The notes: generated by a model not told the origin, from the letters alone. Numbered from the stretch's first letter, positions 1 through 9,797 are shown. The stretch is 64,000 nt of DNA from Myxococcales bacterium (GCA_016191815.1 JACPVI010000053.1:1-64000), one strand, 5' to 3'. A program made the numbers and translations.

Positions 1-1
1 C

Positions 2-411
2 TTCGGCCAACTCCTCAAGGCGGCTCAATTGGCGCGGCACCCGCTTTCGGGGCTGGGCCCGCCGAAGGGGACAGAACTCGGCTCGGTGGCACCAAGCGGA
101 GCGACCGCAAGCCCGGTGCCGACCGCCGCAGGGGGCGCGGCCGAGGCCGTTAAGGTCGGCGATTACGCGCTGACCCGCACCGTCGCGGGGAAACTCGCCG
201 AAAGGCCGTATCTCAACTCGCCGCTCACGCTTCGCGAGATCATGGCGCCGGCAAGCCGATCCCGGATCCCGGAGGCGTCGCCGGAGCACTGCGCTGGGAC
301 GTGCCAGGAGCGTTCCGCGGCTCTGCGGGAACTTGGGAGCTAGTGGTCGAGCCGCAGTCGAAGACCGTCCTTCACTGGTTGTTCAAATCTGCGCCCACGG
401 CTGCGCCATGA
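2..411 (+). pseudogene. 3' remnant of a toxin-like C-terminal domain gene, frameshifted
   Basis: The reading frame is open from the window edge to about position 247, where it encodes RTVAGKLAERPYLNSPLTL and REIMA. The protein-like sequence then continues in another frame (KPIPDPGG, ALRWDVPGAFRGSAGTWEL, KTVLHWLF) and stops at 409-411. The simplest reading is a one-base deletion near 247-250. Alanine/proline-rich sequence precedes the domain, as in linkers before the C-terminal toxin domains of RHS or other polymorphic toxins. I recall similar tails in myxobacterial proteins but cannot assign a toxin family. The 5' part lies outside the window. The gene just downstream starts by an ATGA overlap with this stop, which fits a toxin-immunity layout. 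Confidence 0.45.
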
Positions 412-884
412 TCTCGATGAGGGTCGAGCAGGGGCAGCCTGCGGCTGGCAAGCTTGTCTATCGCACCGCCGAGTATGCCTTCGCCACGGAGCCGCGTCCG
501 GCAACCTGCGGTGCGTCCTACACCGTCAACGAGATCGAGCTGATGCTCGCCGACGAGGAGCGGCAGCGCGTCGCCTTTGTCGAAGGCTACTGCCCACATC
601 CTGGCTGGCGAACTTCTGTCCTCCGCCCTCCAGTTGCGCGCCCGGGCCTTCTCAGAGGCGAAGTCGGAAGGTCAATCATCTCCGGCAGCGCGATCGCGGT
701 TCACTCGAAGGACGACCGCTGGCCGGTGCTCGTTGATCCAGCGGCGGGTTGGGTCCGCTTGGGGAAGGGCGAGCCGGATGGGGATCGCGAAGGCGTGGAG
801 TTCGCTCCCGGCGCCATCGCCGTGCTCGAAGGCGACCGTCTTCGAGCGTTGTGGCTTCGTCCGGAGCGGCTTCCGGCCTTATGA
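408..884 (+). CDS. hypothetical protein, possible immunity partner
   Basis: This 158-residue protein is not one I recognise. The start at 408 is chosen because ATGA overlaps the stop of the preceding toxin-like remnant, which suggests translational coupling; the frame is also open upstream to about 333. The product looks soluble, with no signal peptide or membrane segment. It contains VYRTAEYAFATEPRP and VNEIELMLADEERQRVAFVE, then a Pro/Arg-rich middle, then DDRWPVLVDPAAGWVRLG and a short C-terminal block. Small soluble genes coupled directly behind toxin C-terminal domains are often immunity genes; here that is inference from position only. It could instead be a leftover accessory gene. Confidence 0.5.
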   Translation: MISMRVEQGQPAAGKLVYRTAEYAFATEPRPATCGASYTVNEIELMLADEERQRVAFVEGYCPHPGWRTSVLRPPVARPGLLRGEVGRSIISGSAIAVHSKDDRWPVLVDPAAGWVRLGKGEPDGDREGVEFAPGAIAVLEGDRLRALWLRPERLPAL

Positions 885-1130
885 CCGTGTGTACTGCCCA
901 CGCACCGACTCCACGCCGCGACGGCGGTCCGAAGGCTGCGCAGTTGAAGCGGGAGCGGGTAGAATTCGGGCGCACGTGGGCCGCGACGGACGCCAGAAGA
1001 AGCTGGAAGGTGTCAAAGAGCGGGCGCCGGGCCGACGTCCTCCCCGGCGCCGGAAGTCAACTGGAGACGATCCTCGAAAAGCGCGGCGAAACGATCGCGG
1101 GCACCGCGATCGCGACGATCGAAATCCCGC
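885..1130 (+). other. degenerate sequence without a supportable gene
   Basis: Several overlapping frames are open here, but none gives a protein with recognisable composition, and the frames change repeatedly. It lies between an accessory gene and a transposase remnant, so it is probably eroded mobile DNA. A similar gene-free stretch runs from 1464 to 1713 before hutH. Confidence 0.4.
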
Positions 1131-1133
1131 GCC

Positions 1134-1463
1134 TTACGAGGATCGTTACCACAGTGGCTGCTCGTGGTGCGCCGGCACTGGGCCGTCGAGAACAACTGCC
1201 ACCACACATGGGACACCGTCTTCGAGGAGGACAACCGCCCGTGGATTGAGAAGAGCCCCCAGGGGATGGTGGTGCTGATGCTGCTGCGCCGCATCGCGTA
1301 CAACATGCTGGCGCTGTTCCAGACCGTCACCCAGCGCTCGGAGGAGCGCCGGCAGACGCCGTGGCGGGACATCGTGCGCTGGCTCTACCAGGCGGTCAGC
1401 GCCGCGACGCAGGAGGACGTCGCCGGGCTCCGTGCCCGAGAGGCGTCTGCCGTCGTGTCCTGA
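1134..1463 (+). pseudogene. transposase 3' fragment
   Basis: The frame encodes PQWLLVVRRHWAVENNCHH, then DTVFEEDNRPWI and MLLRRIAYNMLALFQTVTQR before a TGA at 1461-1463. The (I/V)RRHW.(V/I)EN..H..DT.F.ED block is the C-terminal catalytic region, with the last acidic residue, of DDE transposases of the ISAs1/IS4 kind. The N-terminal two thirds with the first two aspartates cannot be found in any frame upstream, so this is a truncated remnant. I saw no terminal inverted repeats. It marks past insertion activity at the left end of the window. Confidence 0.65.
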
Positions 1464-1713
1464 GTCAGCCGGGCTCCGCTCCAGCACGGCCGGAAGGACA
1501 CGGGCGAACAGAGGCGGCACGAGCGACAGCTCGGAAACCTGGGGCGCAGGCGCCAGGAGCACCTGAGCCACGCGCCAAGTCTGCCGCCGCCGGGCACGCC
1601 GCCACTCCCGAGCGGCTGGCCGCTACGCGGCCCCGCGACTCCCGATCGAACCTACCCCGCGTTCGAGCATGCTTGCCGAACCCGCGCCCGAGTGCGCTAC
1701 GTTGGCCCAGACC

Positions 1714-3240
1714 ATGAGCCGGCCACCCGTGCAGATCGACGGCGATCGCCTCACCCTGGAGGACATCCACCGCGTCTCGCGAGCAGAGGCGGCAGTCGAG
1801 CTTGCCCCCGCCGCGTCCCAAAAGGTCCTCGCCGCGAGGGAGCTGGTGGACCGGATGGCCGCCGGCGACGAGGCGGTGTACGGCATCAACACCGGCTTTG
1901 GCACCCTGGCCGAGGTGCGGGTCGACAAGAAGGACCTCCGCCAGCTCCAGCGGAACCTGGTGCTCTCCCACGCGGCTGGAGTCGGCTTGCCGCTCCCCTT
2001 GCCCGAGGCGCGGGCGCTCCTGCTATTGCGCGCCAACGTCCTCGCCAAGGGCTACTCCGGCATCCGCCCAGAAACCCTGGCCCTGGCGATCGAGATGCTG
2101 AACCGCGATGTGGTTCCGGTGGTCCCCGAGCGGGGCAGCGTCGGCGCTTCCGGCGACCTCGCGCCGCTGGCCCACCTGGCGCTCAGCCTGATCGGAGAAG
2201 GTGAGGCCCACTACCGCGGCGAGCGGATGAGGTCGAAGGACGCCCTCTCCCGCGCCGGTCTCCGCCCGGTGACGCTCGAGGCAAAGGAGGGCCTGGCGCT
2301 GGTCAACGGCACCCAGGCCATGTGCGCGGTGGGCGCCTTGGCCCTCTTGCGCGGCGAGGCGCTCTCCGAAACCGCCGATCTCGCCGGCGCGATGGCGCTG
2401 GAGGGGCTGCTCGGCAGCCACAAGCCGTTCCTCGAGGAGATCCACCGGATCCGCCCCCACCCCGGCCAGCTGGCCTGCGCGGCGAACCTCCGGCGGCTGC
2501 TCCGGGGCTCCGAGCTGGTCAAGACCCACGAGCATTGCGGCAAGGTGCAAGACCCCTACTCCCTCCGCTGCATCCCGCAGGTGCACGGGGCGGCCAGGGA
2601 CGGCATCTCCTTCTGCCGGCGGACCCTGGAGGTGGAGGTGAACAGCGCCACCGACAACCCGCTCGTCTTCGTGGAAGGCGGAACGATCGTCTCCGGCGGC
2701 AACTTCCACGGCCAGCCCGCCTCGCTCGCCTTCGACGTGCTGGCGATCTGCCTCACCCAGCTCGCCACCATCAGCGAGCGGCGGGTGGAGCAGCTAGTCA
2801 ACCCGTCACTCTCCGGGCTGCCGCCGTTCCTCGCGAAGGACTCCGGCCTCAACTCCGGCTTCATGATTGCCCAGGTCACCTCCGCGGCGCTGGTGGCTGA
2901 GTCCCGCATTCTCTCGCACCCCGCCTCGGTGGATTCGATTCCCTCTTCCGCCGGGCGGGAGGACCACGTCTCCATGGGCATGACGGCCGCCCTCAAGGTG
3001 CGGCAGGTGGCCGAGCACGCGCGCAGCTGCCTGGCGATCGAGCTTTTGGTGGCCGCGCAGGCTTTGGACCTCCGGCTGCCCACCAGGCCCGGCCGCGGAG
3101 TCCAGGCCGCCTACGAGCTGATCCGCCAGTCGGTCCCCTCGATGGAGCACGACCGGGAGCTGCATTCCGACATCGCCGCGGTCTGCCGGCTCATCGACTC
3201 GGGCGAGCTGCTCCAGGCCTCCCGCTCCGCCAGTTCCTAG
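1714..3240 (+). CDS. hutH: histidine ammonia-lyase
   Basis: HutH deaminates L-histidine to trans-urocanate, the first step of histidine degradation, in the cytoplasm. The 508-residue length is normal for the family. The Ala145-Ser146-Gly147 triad that cyclises to the MIO electrophile is present within [25 protein letters not shown] near the N-terminus and [21 protein letters not shown] and [12 protein letters not shown] further on are all family signatures. The ATG at 1714 ([15 protein letters not shown]) is preferred to an in-frame ATG 45 bases upstream because it matches the usual N-terminus. No hutU, hutI or hutG is adjacent, so the pathway is split or incomplete. Confidence 0.95.
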   Translation: MSRPPVQIDGDRLTLEDIHRVSRAEAAVELAPAASQKVLAARELVDRMAAGDEAVYGINTGFGTLAEVRVDKKDLRQLQRNLVLSHAAGVGLPLPLPEARALLLLRANVLAKGYSGIRPETLALAIEMLNRDVVPVVPERGSVGASGDLAPLAHLALSLIGEGEAHYRGERMRSKDALSRAGLRPVTLEAKEGLALVNGTQAMCAVGALALLRGEALSETADLAGAMALEGLLGSHKPFLEEIHRIRPHPGQLACAANLRRLLRGSELVKTHEHCGKVQDPYSLRCIPQVHGAARDGISFCRRTLEVEVNSATDNPLVFVEGGTIVSGGNFHGQPASLAFDVLAICLTQLATISERRVEQLVNPSLSGLPPFLAKDSGLNSGFMIAQVTSAALVAESRILSHPASVDSIPSSAGREDHVSMGMTAALKVRQVAEHARSCLAIELLVAAQALDLRLPTRPGRGVQAAYELIRQSVPSMEHDRELHSDIAAVCRLIDSGELLQASRSASS

Positions 3241-3352
3241 GCCCCGCCCACCCCGGTCCGAATCGCCAGAGGTTCCGCGGCATTGCGGGATCGGAAGGGG
3301 CGTGGTACGACCCGGCCCTCAGTCCACCCTCGCAGTCCGGGAGCCGACGCCG

Positions 3353-6300
3353 ATGAGCGAGCGGAGCGACGTTCCGACCACCGCGACCAGTCCGGCCCAG
3401 CCAGGCGTTCCGCAGAGCGCGTCGATCGCCCAGGCGATGGCGAGCCACCTGACGCAGCCTCCCGCGGCGAGCTCGGCGGCCGAGGAAGACGCCCGCGCGC
3501 GGATCGCCATCCTGGAGCGCGAGGCGAAAGCGCTGGGAAACGATCCGGCCGCGGCGGTCCTCTTCCACGAGATCGGCCTGCTTTGGGAGGACCCCCTGCG
3601 CAACCCGCGCAACGCCGCGGTGGCCTATCAGAACGCGTACAAACTCGCCCCGCGGTTCCTCTCCAACATCCGCGCGGCGCGGCGGCTCTTCTCCGACGTG
3701 GGCAACTGGCAGATGGTGGTCCAGCTCATCGACGCCGAGCTGGCTGCCACCTCCGAGCCCCGCCCCAAGGCGGGACTGCTGTTCGAGAAGGCGCAGATCC
3801 TCGAGCACCGCCTCTCCCGGGAGGAGGACGCCGCCACCACCCTCAAGCAAACCCTGGAGCTTCGGCCCCAGGACCTCTCGCTTCTGGTCCAGCTCGAGCA
3901 GGCCTACGCCGAGAAGGCGGACCACGCCGCGTTGGTCGAGGTCTATCGGCTGCTCGCCGGTTCCCTCTCCGACGACGCGCTCAAGGCGCATTACCTCGCC
4001 AGCGCCGGCCAGCTTCTCGAGGACCGGCTCAACCGCCCCGACGCGGCCGCCTCCTGCTACCGGGAGGCCTTCGGGCTTGACCGGCGAAGCCCGCTGCTCC
4101 TGGCGGCCATGAAGGGTGTGGCCGAGCGCGAGGGGGCGGTGGACGATCTGCTCTCGGCCCTTGCCGCCGAGGCCGAGCTGCTGGGCCGCGACGCCGGCCC
4201 GGTCTACCTCCAGATCGCCAAGGTCTACACCAAGCTCGGGCGGGCGGAGGACGCCCTGGCCGCCCTGCTCGCCGCGCGGCGCGAGAGCCCCCAAGAGCCT
4301 TTGGTCCTCTCCGAGCTGGCGCAGATCTACGAGTCCCAGGGCCGACACGAGGAGCTGGCCGATGTGCTCCTCGCCTTGGTGGCGTCGATCACCGACGAGA
4401 GCGAGCTGGCGGCGATCAACCTCCGGCTGGCCGCGCTCTTCGAGGAGAATCTGAAGAGAGATCAAGACGCCATCGGCCGCTACCAGGCCATCCTCGCGCG
4501 GATCCCCGGCCACAGCGCCGCGCTGGCGGGGCTGGGCAAGCTCTACTACCGCAGCCAGGATTGGGCGGGGCTGCTCGCCACCTACGACGCCGAGCTCGCC
4601 GCCCTCACCGACGCGAGGCAGAAGGCCGCCCGCATGTACAAGGCGGCCGAGGTTCTAGAGGAGCGGCTCGGCCGCCAGGAGGAGGCGATCGCCCGCTACA
4701 ACCAGTGCCTCCAGCTCCAGCCCGGTTACCTCCCGGCCCAGAAGGCGCTCTCCCGGCTCTACGAGAAGCAGTCGCGCTTCGCCGAGCTGGTGGCGATGCA
4801 CGAGCAGGACCTGCTCCAGACCGCCGACCGCGAGCAGATCATCTCCACCCTGCACAAGATGGCCTCCCTCTACGAGGACCGGCTGAGCGACCTCGACCGG
4901 GCCATCGAGTGCATGCGGCGGGTTTTGGAGCTGGTCTCCGACCACCTTCCCACCATCAGGAACCTCTCCCGGCTCTTCGAGCGCGCCGGCAAGTGGAAGG
5001 AGCTGATCGAGATCCACGAGACCGAGGCCGCGCTGGCCGGAGACACCAAGCAGGTGCTCTCGCTGCACCACCACAACGCCGAGCTGCTCGAGGAGCAGCT
5101 CAAGGACCGGGCCGGGGCGATCGCCGCCTACGAGCGGCTGTTGTCGCTCTCGCCCTCCTACCTCCCGGCGCTCAAGGCCCTCGGCCGGCTCTACGCGCAG
5201 GACGCGCGGTGGCACGACCTGGTGCGGATGTACCGGGCGGAGGCGGAGATCTCGCCCTCCACCGAGCAGGCCGCGGCGCTGATCCACAAGGTGGGGGAGC
5301 TGTACGAGCAGAAGCTCGGCGACGAGAACGAGGCGATCGCCTCCTACCAGGAGGTGCTCACTCTCTGCCCGAGCTACTTCCCCGCGGTCCGCGCCCTCGC
5401 GCGCATCTACCGGAGCCAGGGAGCCTGGGAGAGCCTGATCGAGGTCTTGCGGGCCGAGGCCGCCAACCGCACCGACCCGGTCGAGCGCGCCAACGCGCTC
5501 TACCAGTCCGCCGGCATCTGGGAGGACCAGCTCGGGCGCACCGACATGGCCGCCCAGGGCTGCCAGGAGGTTTTGCGCCTCACCCCCGGCCACGCCGCCG
5601 CCCTCCGCGCCCTCGAGCGGCTGGCCACCGCGCAGAACGACGTCAAGGAGCTGATCGCCGTCCTCGACCGGCAGACCCAGGTGGGCGAGAGCGGAGCGAA
5701 GGTGACCGCCTATCTCAAGCTGTCGCGGATCTACCTCGATCGCCTCAACGAGCCGAACCGCGCCGCCCAGGGCTGCGAGGCGGCGCTGGCGCGCGAGCCG
5801 AGCAACCTAGGCGCCCTGAAGACGCTGGAGCGGATCCGCGCCGGCGATCGCGCGCGGAGGGCCGAGCTGAAGTCGCGCCTTTCGGAGGCGGTGGGCGATC
5901 AGAAGCTCAGAGCGGCGCTGAGACTGTCCGCATCGGCCGACCACGACGCCACCGCCATCGCCACCCCGGACGCCGGAGCCCACACCGCGCAGCTCTCGGA
6001 GCTCAGGAACGCCTTCGCCGCCGACCCCACCGACTCCGCGCTGGCGTTCGCCCTGGAGCGCTCGCTCCGTCTCGCGCACGACTTCCTCGGGCTGGTGGAG
6101 CTGTACGAGCGCCGCATCGCCGCCTCCGCCGAACCCTCCGAGCAGCTCGAGCTCACCTTGCGGGTGGCAGACCTCTGCGAGCTCAAGCTGGGAGACCTCC
6201 AGCGGGCCGCGGCGGCCTACCAGCGCTCGCTGGAGATGGACCCCACCCTCCTCCCCGCGCTGCAGGGAGCGCGGAGGGTCTGCCTCCGGCTGGGCGACTA

Positions 6301-8416
6301 CGCCGGCTCCCGGGAGGCCCTGGAGACCGAGGCCAAGCTCGCCCGCGACGTCCGCACCGCGATCGACTGCTTCGTCGCGGCCGGCAGACTGTCCGCCGAC
6401 CAGCTCGGAGATCCGGACCGCGCTGCCGCCAACTTCCGCAAGGCCCTCGAGAGGGATCCGCTCGACCCCACCGCCGGCGCCGGCCTCGAACAGATCCTGG
6501 CCGCCAGTGGCGACGCCGCTGACCTTGCCGCCCTCCACGAGCGGAAAGGAGAAGCGAAGCTGGCCCAGAAGGACACCGCGGCCGCCGCCGCCGAGTTCTA
6601 CTCTGCGGCCCGCACCTACCTCGACCGCCTGGGCGACCGGGAGCGCGCGCTCCTGGCGGCGGAGCGGGCGCTGGCGGCCCAGCCGACCCATCCGGAAGGC
6701 CTGGAGCTGAAAGGCGATCTGGCGATCGCCGGCGGTCACTACGCCGAGGCCGCCGCCGCCTTCGCGGTGCGCGTCCAGCAGGGCGGGGAAGCGAAGCGGC
6801 TCTCCGCCATCCACCTCAAGCTCGGCGCCATCTACCACGATCAGCTCTCGGACCTCACCCGGGCCGCGGCGCACCTCCAGACCGCGCTCTCGGGAGATCC
6901 GTCCAGCGCCGAGGCCCTGGAGCGCCTGGCCGCGATCCACACGGTCTCGCGCAACTGGACCGGCGCCGCCGACTGCCTCAAGAGGCTTCTGGAGATCGAG
7001 TCGCGGCCCGAAGCGGCCGCCCGGCACCACCTGGCGCTCGCCCGCATCCAGGACGAGGGCTTCGGCGATGCGGCCCAGGCAGCGGCGCTCTACCGGCGAG
7101 CGCTGGAGCTGGCGCCGGGAGACGGAGCGGTGATCGACCGGCTGGCGGAGATCTACCAGCGCACCGGGAACCTCTCCGAGTTGGTGCAGATCCTCGAGCA
7201 GCAGGCGCCGCGGGCGGGAGACGCCGGGAGAGCGGTTTCGCTCCGGCTCCGGGTCGGCGAGCTCTACGCCAAGTCGCTCGACCAGCCCCAGCGTGCGGTG
7301 ACGGCCTACCGGGCGGCGCTCGAGATGGACCCCGAGTGCGTACCCGCCCACGCGGCGCTGGCAGACCTCTACATGCGGGACGCGGCGGCGGCGCCGATGG
7401 CGATCGAGGAGCACCGGGCCCTCTTGCGGCTCGACCCCACCCGGGTGGAGAGCCTGCACGCCCTCTTCCGGCTGTGGGAGGGCCTCAAGCACTCCGACAA
7501 GGCGTTCTGCGCCGCCGGGATGCTCCACTACCTCAAGGCGGCCAACGAGGCGGAGACTGCTTTCTATTCGGAGGCGAAGAATCGGATTCCGCAGGACTGC
7601 CCCAACGGCCTCACTCCGATCGACATCGACAACCTGATGCACCCGGGCGCCCGGAACGTGCTGGTGGAGATCTTCCGGGCGATCGGCGACCAGCTCACCA
7701 AGCTCCATCCGCCGCAGTTCGAGGCGTTGGGCATCGACCGCAAGGCAGACCGGCTCAAGCCGGACCACGCCGTGCACAAGGCCGTCCGGGCGGTGGCGCA
7801 GGTCTTGGGCGTGGAGGACTTCGAGGTCTACCAGGCGCGGCGCGGCATGGTGTTCCTCGAGACGACGGAGCCCTTGGCGGTGTGCGTCGGACAGGACGTG
7901 GTGCGGAAGTTCAACGCCCGCGAGCAGAAGTTCCTCATCGGCCGGGCGGTGCTCGGGCTGCACCACAAGACCGCCATCGCGTCCAAGCTGGCCAACCGGG
8001 ACCTGATCGATCTGCTCGGAAACTCGGTGCGGATCTTCCACCCCGAGTTCGCGCTCCTGGGCCAGCGCAGCGACGAGACGAGCAAGCAGCTGAGGAAGGC
8101 CTATTCGCGGAAAGCGCTCAAGGCGCTGGAGGCTCCGGCCACCACCGCGGCGGCGGCGCACGCGCTGGACGTGCAGGGCACGGTGGAGGCCCTCTCGCTC
8201 TCCGCCAACCGGGCGGGGCTCTTGCTCTGCGGCGACGTGGCGGCCGGGCTGAACATGCTCTTGCGCGACGATCCGAACTTCTCCTCCATCCGCGGCGAGG
8301 GAGCAGACCTCGCCGCGGAGGCGCTCCGCCGGCGTCCCGACGTGCGCGAGCTGTTCGCCTTCGGACTCTCCGACGACTTCTTCCGGCTGCGCCAGAAGGT
8401 GGGCCTCGCTGCATAG
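3353..8416 (+). CDS. giant TPR protein with conserved C-terminal domain
   Basis: The protein has 1687 residues and no signal peptide, so it is probably cytoplasmic. Residues from about 60 to 1390 are an almost unbroken array of TPR-like helical pairs with a recurring LEDRL..LDRAI..Y..VL...P..LPAL..L.RLY pattern, which suggests a long superhelical scaffold for protein partners. The last 300 residues or so are not TPR: they contain LTPIDIDNLMHPGARNVLVE, GMVFLETTEPLAVCVGQD and FRLRQKVGLAA, and look like a separate folded domain. Proteins of this size and architecture are common in myxobacteria, but I know no function for this one. The start at 3353 (MSERSDVPTT) is chosen over an in-frame GTG at 3302. 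It faces the CinA-like gene with a 12-base gap. Confidence 0.85.
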   Translation: MSERSDVPTTATSPAQPGVPQSASIAQAMASHLTQPPAASSAAEEDARARIAILEREAKALGNDPAAAVLFHEIGLLWEDPLRNPRNAAVAYQNAYKLAPRFLSNIRAARRLFSDVGNWQMVVQLIDAELAATSEPRPKAGLLFEKAQILEHRLSREEDAATTLKQTLELRPQDLSLLVQLEQAYAEKADHAALVEVYRLLAGSLSDDALKAHYLASAGQLLEDRLNRPDAAASCYREAFGLDRRSPLLLAAMKGVAEREGAVDDLLSALAAEAELLGRDAGPVYLQIAKVYTKLGRAEDALAALLAARRESPQEPLVLSELAQIYESQGRHEELADVLLALVASITDESELAAINLRLAALFEENLKRDQDAIGRYQAILARIPGHSAALAGLGKLYYRSQDWAGLLATYDAELAALTDARQKAARMYKAAEVLEERLGRQEEAIARYNQCLQLQPGYLPAQKALSRLYEKQSRFAELVAMHEQDLLQTADREQIISTLHKMASLYEDRLSDLDRAIECMRRVLELVSDHLPTIRNLSRLFERAGKWKELIEIHETEAALAGDTKQVLSLHHHNAELLEEQLKDRAGAIAAYERLLSLSPSYLPALKALGRLYAQDARWHDLVRMYRAEAEISPSTEQAAALIHKVGELYEQKLGDENEAIASYQEVLTLCPSYFPAVRALARIYRSQGAWESLIEVLRAEAANRTDPVERANALYQSAGIWEDQLGRTDMAAQGCQEVLRLTPGHAAALRALERLATAQNDVKELIAVLDRQTQVGESGAKVTAYLKLSRIYLDRLNEPNRAAQGCEAALAREPSNLGALKTLERIRAGDRARRAELKSRLSEAVGDQKLRAALRLSASADHDATAIATPDAGAHTAQLSELRNAFAADPTDSALAFALERSLRLAHDFLGLVELYERRIAASAEPSEQLELTLRVADLCELKLGDLQRAAAAYQRSLEMDPTLLPALQGARRVCLRLGDYAGSREALETEAKLARDVRTAIDCFVAAGRLSADQLGDPDRAAANFRKALERDPLDPTAGAGLEQILAASGDAADLAALHERKGEAKLAQKDTAAAAAEFYSAARTYLDRLGDRERALLAAERALAAQPTHPEGLELKGDLAIAGGHYAEAAAAFAVRVQQGGEAKRLSAIHLKLGAIYHDQLSDLTRAAAHLQTALSGDPSSAEALERLAAIHTVSRNWTGAADCLKRLLEIESRPEAAARHHLALARIQDEGFGDAAQAAALYRRALELAPGDGAVIDRLAEIYQRTGNLSELVQILEQQAPRAGDAGRAVSLRLRVGELYAKSLDQPQRAVTAYRAALEMDPECVPAHAALADLYMRDAAAAPMAIEEHRALLRLDPTRVESLHALFRLWEGLKHSDKAFCAAGMLHYLKAANEAETAFYSEAKNRIPQDCPNGLTPIDIDNLMHPGARNVLVEIFRAIGDQLTKLHPPQFEALGIDRKADRLKPDHAVHKAVRAVAQVLGVEDFEVYQARRGMVFLETTEPLAVCVGQDVVRKFNAREQKFLIGRAVLGLHHKTAIASKLANRDLIDLLGNSVRIFHPEFALLGQRSDETSKQLRKAYSRKALKALEAPATTAAAAHALDVQGTVEALSLSANRAGLLLCGDVAAGLNMLLRDDPNFSSIRGEGADLAAEALRRRPDVRELFAFGLSDDFFRLRQKVGLAA

Positions 8417-8428
8417 GGAGACCGCCCG

Positions 8429-9178
8429 CTACTCCACCTTGAGGATAGAGCCCTCCGGCAACTCGCGGCGGAGGCGCGCCACCGCGTCCTCCACCCGCTC
8501 GGGTGAGGAGTGCTCCACGGTGAGCTTCACCCGGAAGCCGGCGCCTCTGTGCACCGCGGGGTACGAGCCGATCGCCACCTCGGGCATGGAGAGCGCCACC
8601 CGGTCCAGCGCCGCGGCGATCTCCGCCTCGCCCTCGGAGAGGTAGACGCAGCGGCACACTGCCGGCACCCCTTCCATCCGCGAAAGGACGACCTCGAGCT
8701 GCGCCTGGAAGAGAAATGGCACGCCGGGCAGCATGAAGACGTCGTCACAGCAGAGCACCGGGTACCAGATGCCCTCTCGTACCAAAAGCTCGGTGCCTTC
8801 CGGCGCGTCGGCGAGCCGCATCGCCGCCGCGATCGCCGCCTCTCCGTAGTGCGCCCGGATCATCTCCTCCATCTTTGGGAGCCGCACCACCGGCCGGCCG
8901 AGCGCCAGGGCTACCGCGCGCACCGTGACGTCGTCGTGGGTCGGCCCGATGCCGCCGCTGGTGATCACATAGCGGGCACGCCGCCTGGCCAGCGCGACCG
9001 CCTCCACGATCGCGTCGACCTCGTCCGGCACCACCGAAAGCGAGCGCAGCGGAACACCGCGCTCCCTGAGCCGGCGCACGAGCAGCGCACCGTTCTCGTC
9101 GACCACCTTGGCGGACAGCACCTCGTTGCCGACCACCACCGCGGCCGCCCCCGAGCGCGCGCATTTCGCTGAGCCCAC
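8429..9178 (-). CDS. CinA-like molybdopterin-binding domain protein
   Basis: The 249-residue protein carries a MoaB/Mog-type fold: VVGNEVLSAKVVDENGALL at the N-terminus, YVITSGGIGPTHDDVT with the typical SGG.GPT.DD motif, and MLPGVPFLF. This matches the N-terminal domain of CinA and FAD-synthase-like proteins. The C-terminal nicotinamide-nucleotide amidohydrolase domain of full CinA is absent; instead a ferredoxin-like tail follows (GSYPAVHRGAGFRVKLTVE). The start is a GTG at 9178, 7 bases behind tmk, so it is the last gene of the greA/recG-to-tmk run. The substrate is not known for this short form. Confidence 0.85.
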   Translation of the reverse strand: MGSAKCARSGAAAVVVGNEVLSAKVVDENGALLVRRLRERGVPLRSLSVVPDEVDAIVEAVALARRRARYVITSGGIGPTHDDVTVRAVALALGRPVVRLPKMEEMIRAHYGEAAIAAAMRLADAPEGTELLVREGIWYPVLCCDDVFMLPGVPFLFQAQLEVVLSRMEGVPAVCRCVYLSEGEAEIAAALDRVALSMPEVAIGSYPAVHRGAGFRVKLTVEHSSPERVEDAVARLRRELPEGSILKVE

Positions 9179-9185
9179 AGGGGGA

Positions 9186-9797
9186 CTATAGGCCGAGGCT
9201 CGATTCCAGGATTGCGAGGGCGCGCCGCGTCACCTCGGAGGCCGGCAGCTCGCCGTCGATGCGGGCAATTCGCTCGTCGCGCGAGCGCCTTCGAATGGCG
9301 CGCAGATAGGCAACGGCGATGCGGCGCTGGCTCCTCGCCGCGTCGAACAGCTCCGGAGCGCCCCCTCGCTCGGCCCTCCTGAGGGCTGCGGTGCGAGTGC
9401 TCACATCCAGGAAGAGGGTCAGGTCGGGCCGCGCCGCGCGACGGTTGATCTCCTCCACCCACCCGACCGGCAGCACCGCGCCCTGGTACGCGAGCGAGGA
9501 GAGCGCGTAGCGGTCGCAGATCACCCACCGGCCCTCGGAGAGGGCGGGGGAAATCTCCCGGGAGAGGTGCTCCATCCGATCGGCGGCGAAGAGCAGCGCG
9601 AGAGAGTCGTCGGGCAGCGAGAGCTCGTGGGCGAGCGCCCTGCGAATGAGCCGGCCGACCGGCCCGCGGGAAGGCTCTTGGGTGACGAGCACCGGGTGGC
9701 CGCGCAAGCGGAGCGCCCGGGCAATCGCCTTCGCCTGGGTGGTGGTGCCCGCCCCGTCGATCCCCTCGAGGACGATGAACCTGCCCCGCCGGCTCAT
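9186..9797 (-). CDS. tmk: thymidylate kinase (dTMP kinase)
   Basis: Tmk phosphorylates dTMP to dTDP for DNA synthesis. The 203-residue length and the family blocks RFIVLEGIDGAG, TQEPSRGPVGRLIR, DRYALSSLAYQGA and PDLTLFLDV support the call. The P-loop is unusual: it reads GIDGAGTTTQ, so the Walker A lysine position (normally GAGKTT or GSGKST) is a threonine; I checked the codon (ACC) on the complementary strand. The DR(Y/S) motif and LID region appear intact. The ATG at 9797 overlaps the stop of the upstream membrane-protein gene (ATGA), which fixes the start and implies coupling. Confidence 0.93.
   Translation of the reverse strand: MSRRGRFIVLEGIDGAGTTTQAKAIARALRLRGHPVLVTQEPSRGPVGRLIRRALAHELSLPDDSLALLFAADRMEHLSREISPALSEGRWVICDRYALSSLAYQGAVLPVGWVEEINRRAARPDLTLFLDVSTRTAALRRAERGGAPELFDAARSQRRIAVAYLRAIRRRSRDERIARIDGELPASEVTRRALAILESSLGL

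Noticed and set aside
333-407. Upstream extension of the gene at 408
   Set aside because: The ATGA overlap with the preceding stop gives a better start, and the 25 upstream codons overlap the toxin-like frame.
1464-1713. Open frames between the transposase remnant and hutH
   Set aside because: Arg/Ala/Pro-rich low-complexity products with no motif; judged non-coding.
3600-7400. Repeated DNA pattern that could be taken for a tandem repeat or CRISPR-like array
   Set aside because: The repetition is at protein level from degenerate TPR units; there is no constant DNA repeat with spacers.
5807-8161. Long open frame (784 codons) antisense to the giant TPR gene
   Set aside because: High GC content leaves opposite frames open; composition is Arg/Gly/Val-rich without domains, and the sense frame is a clear TPR protein.
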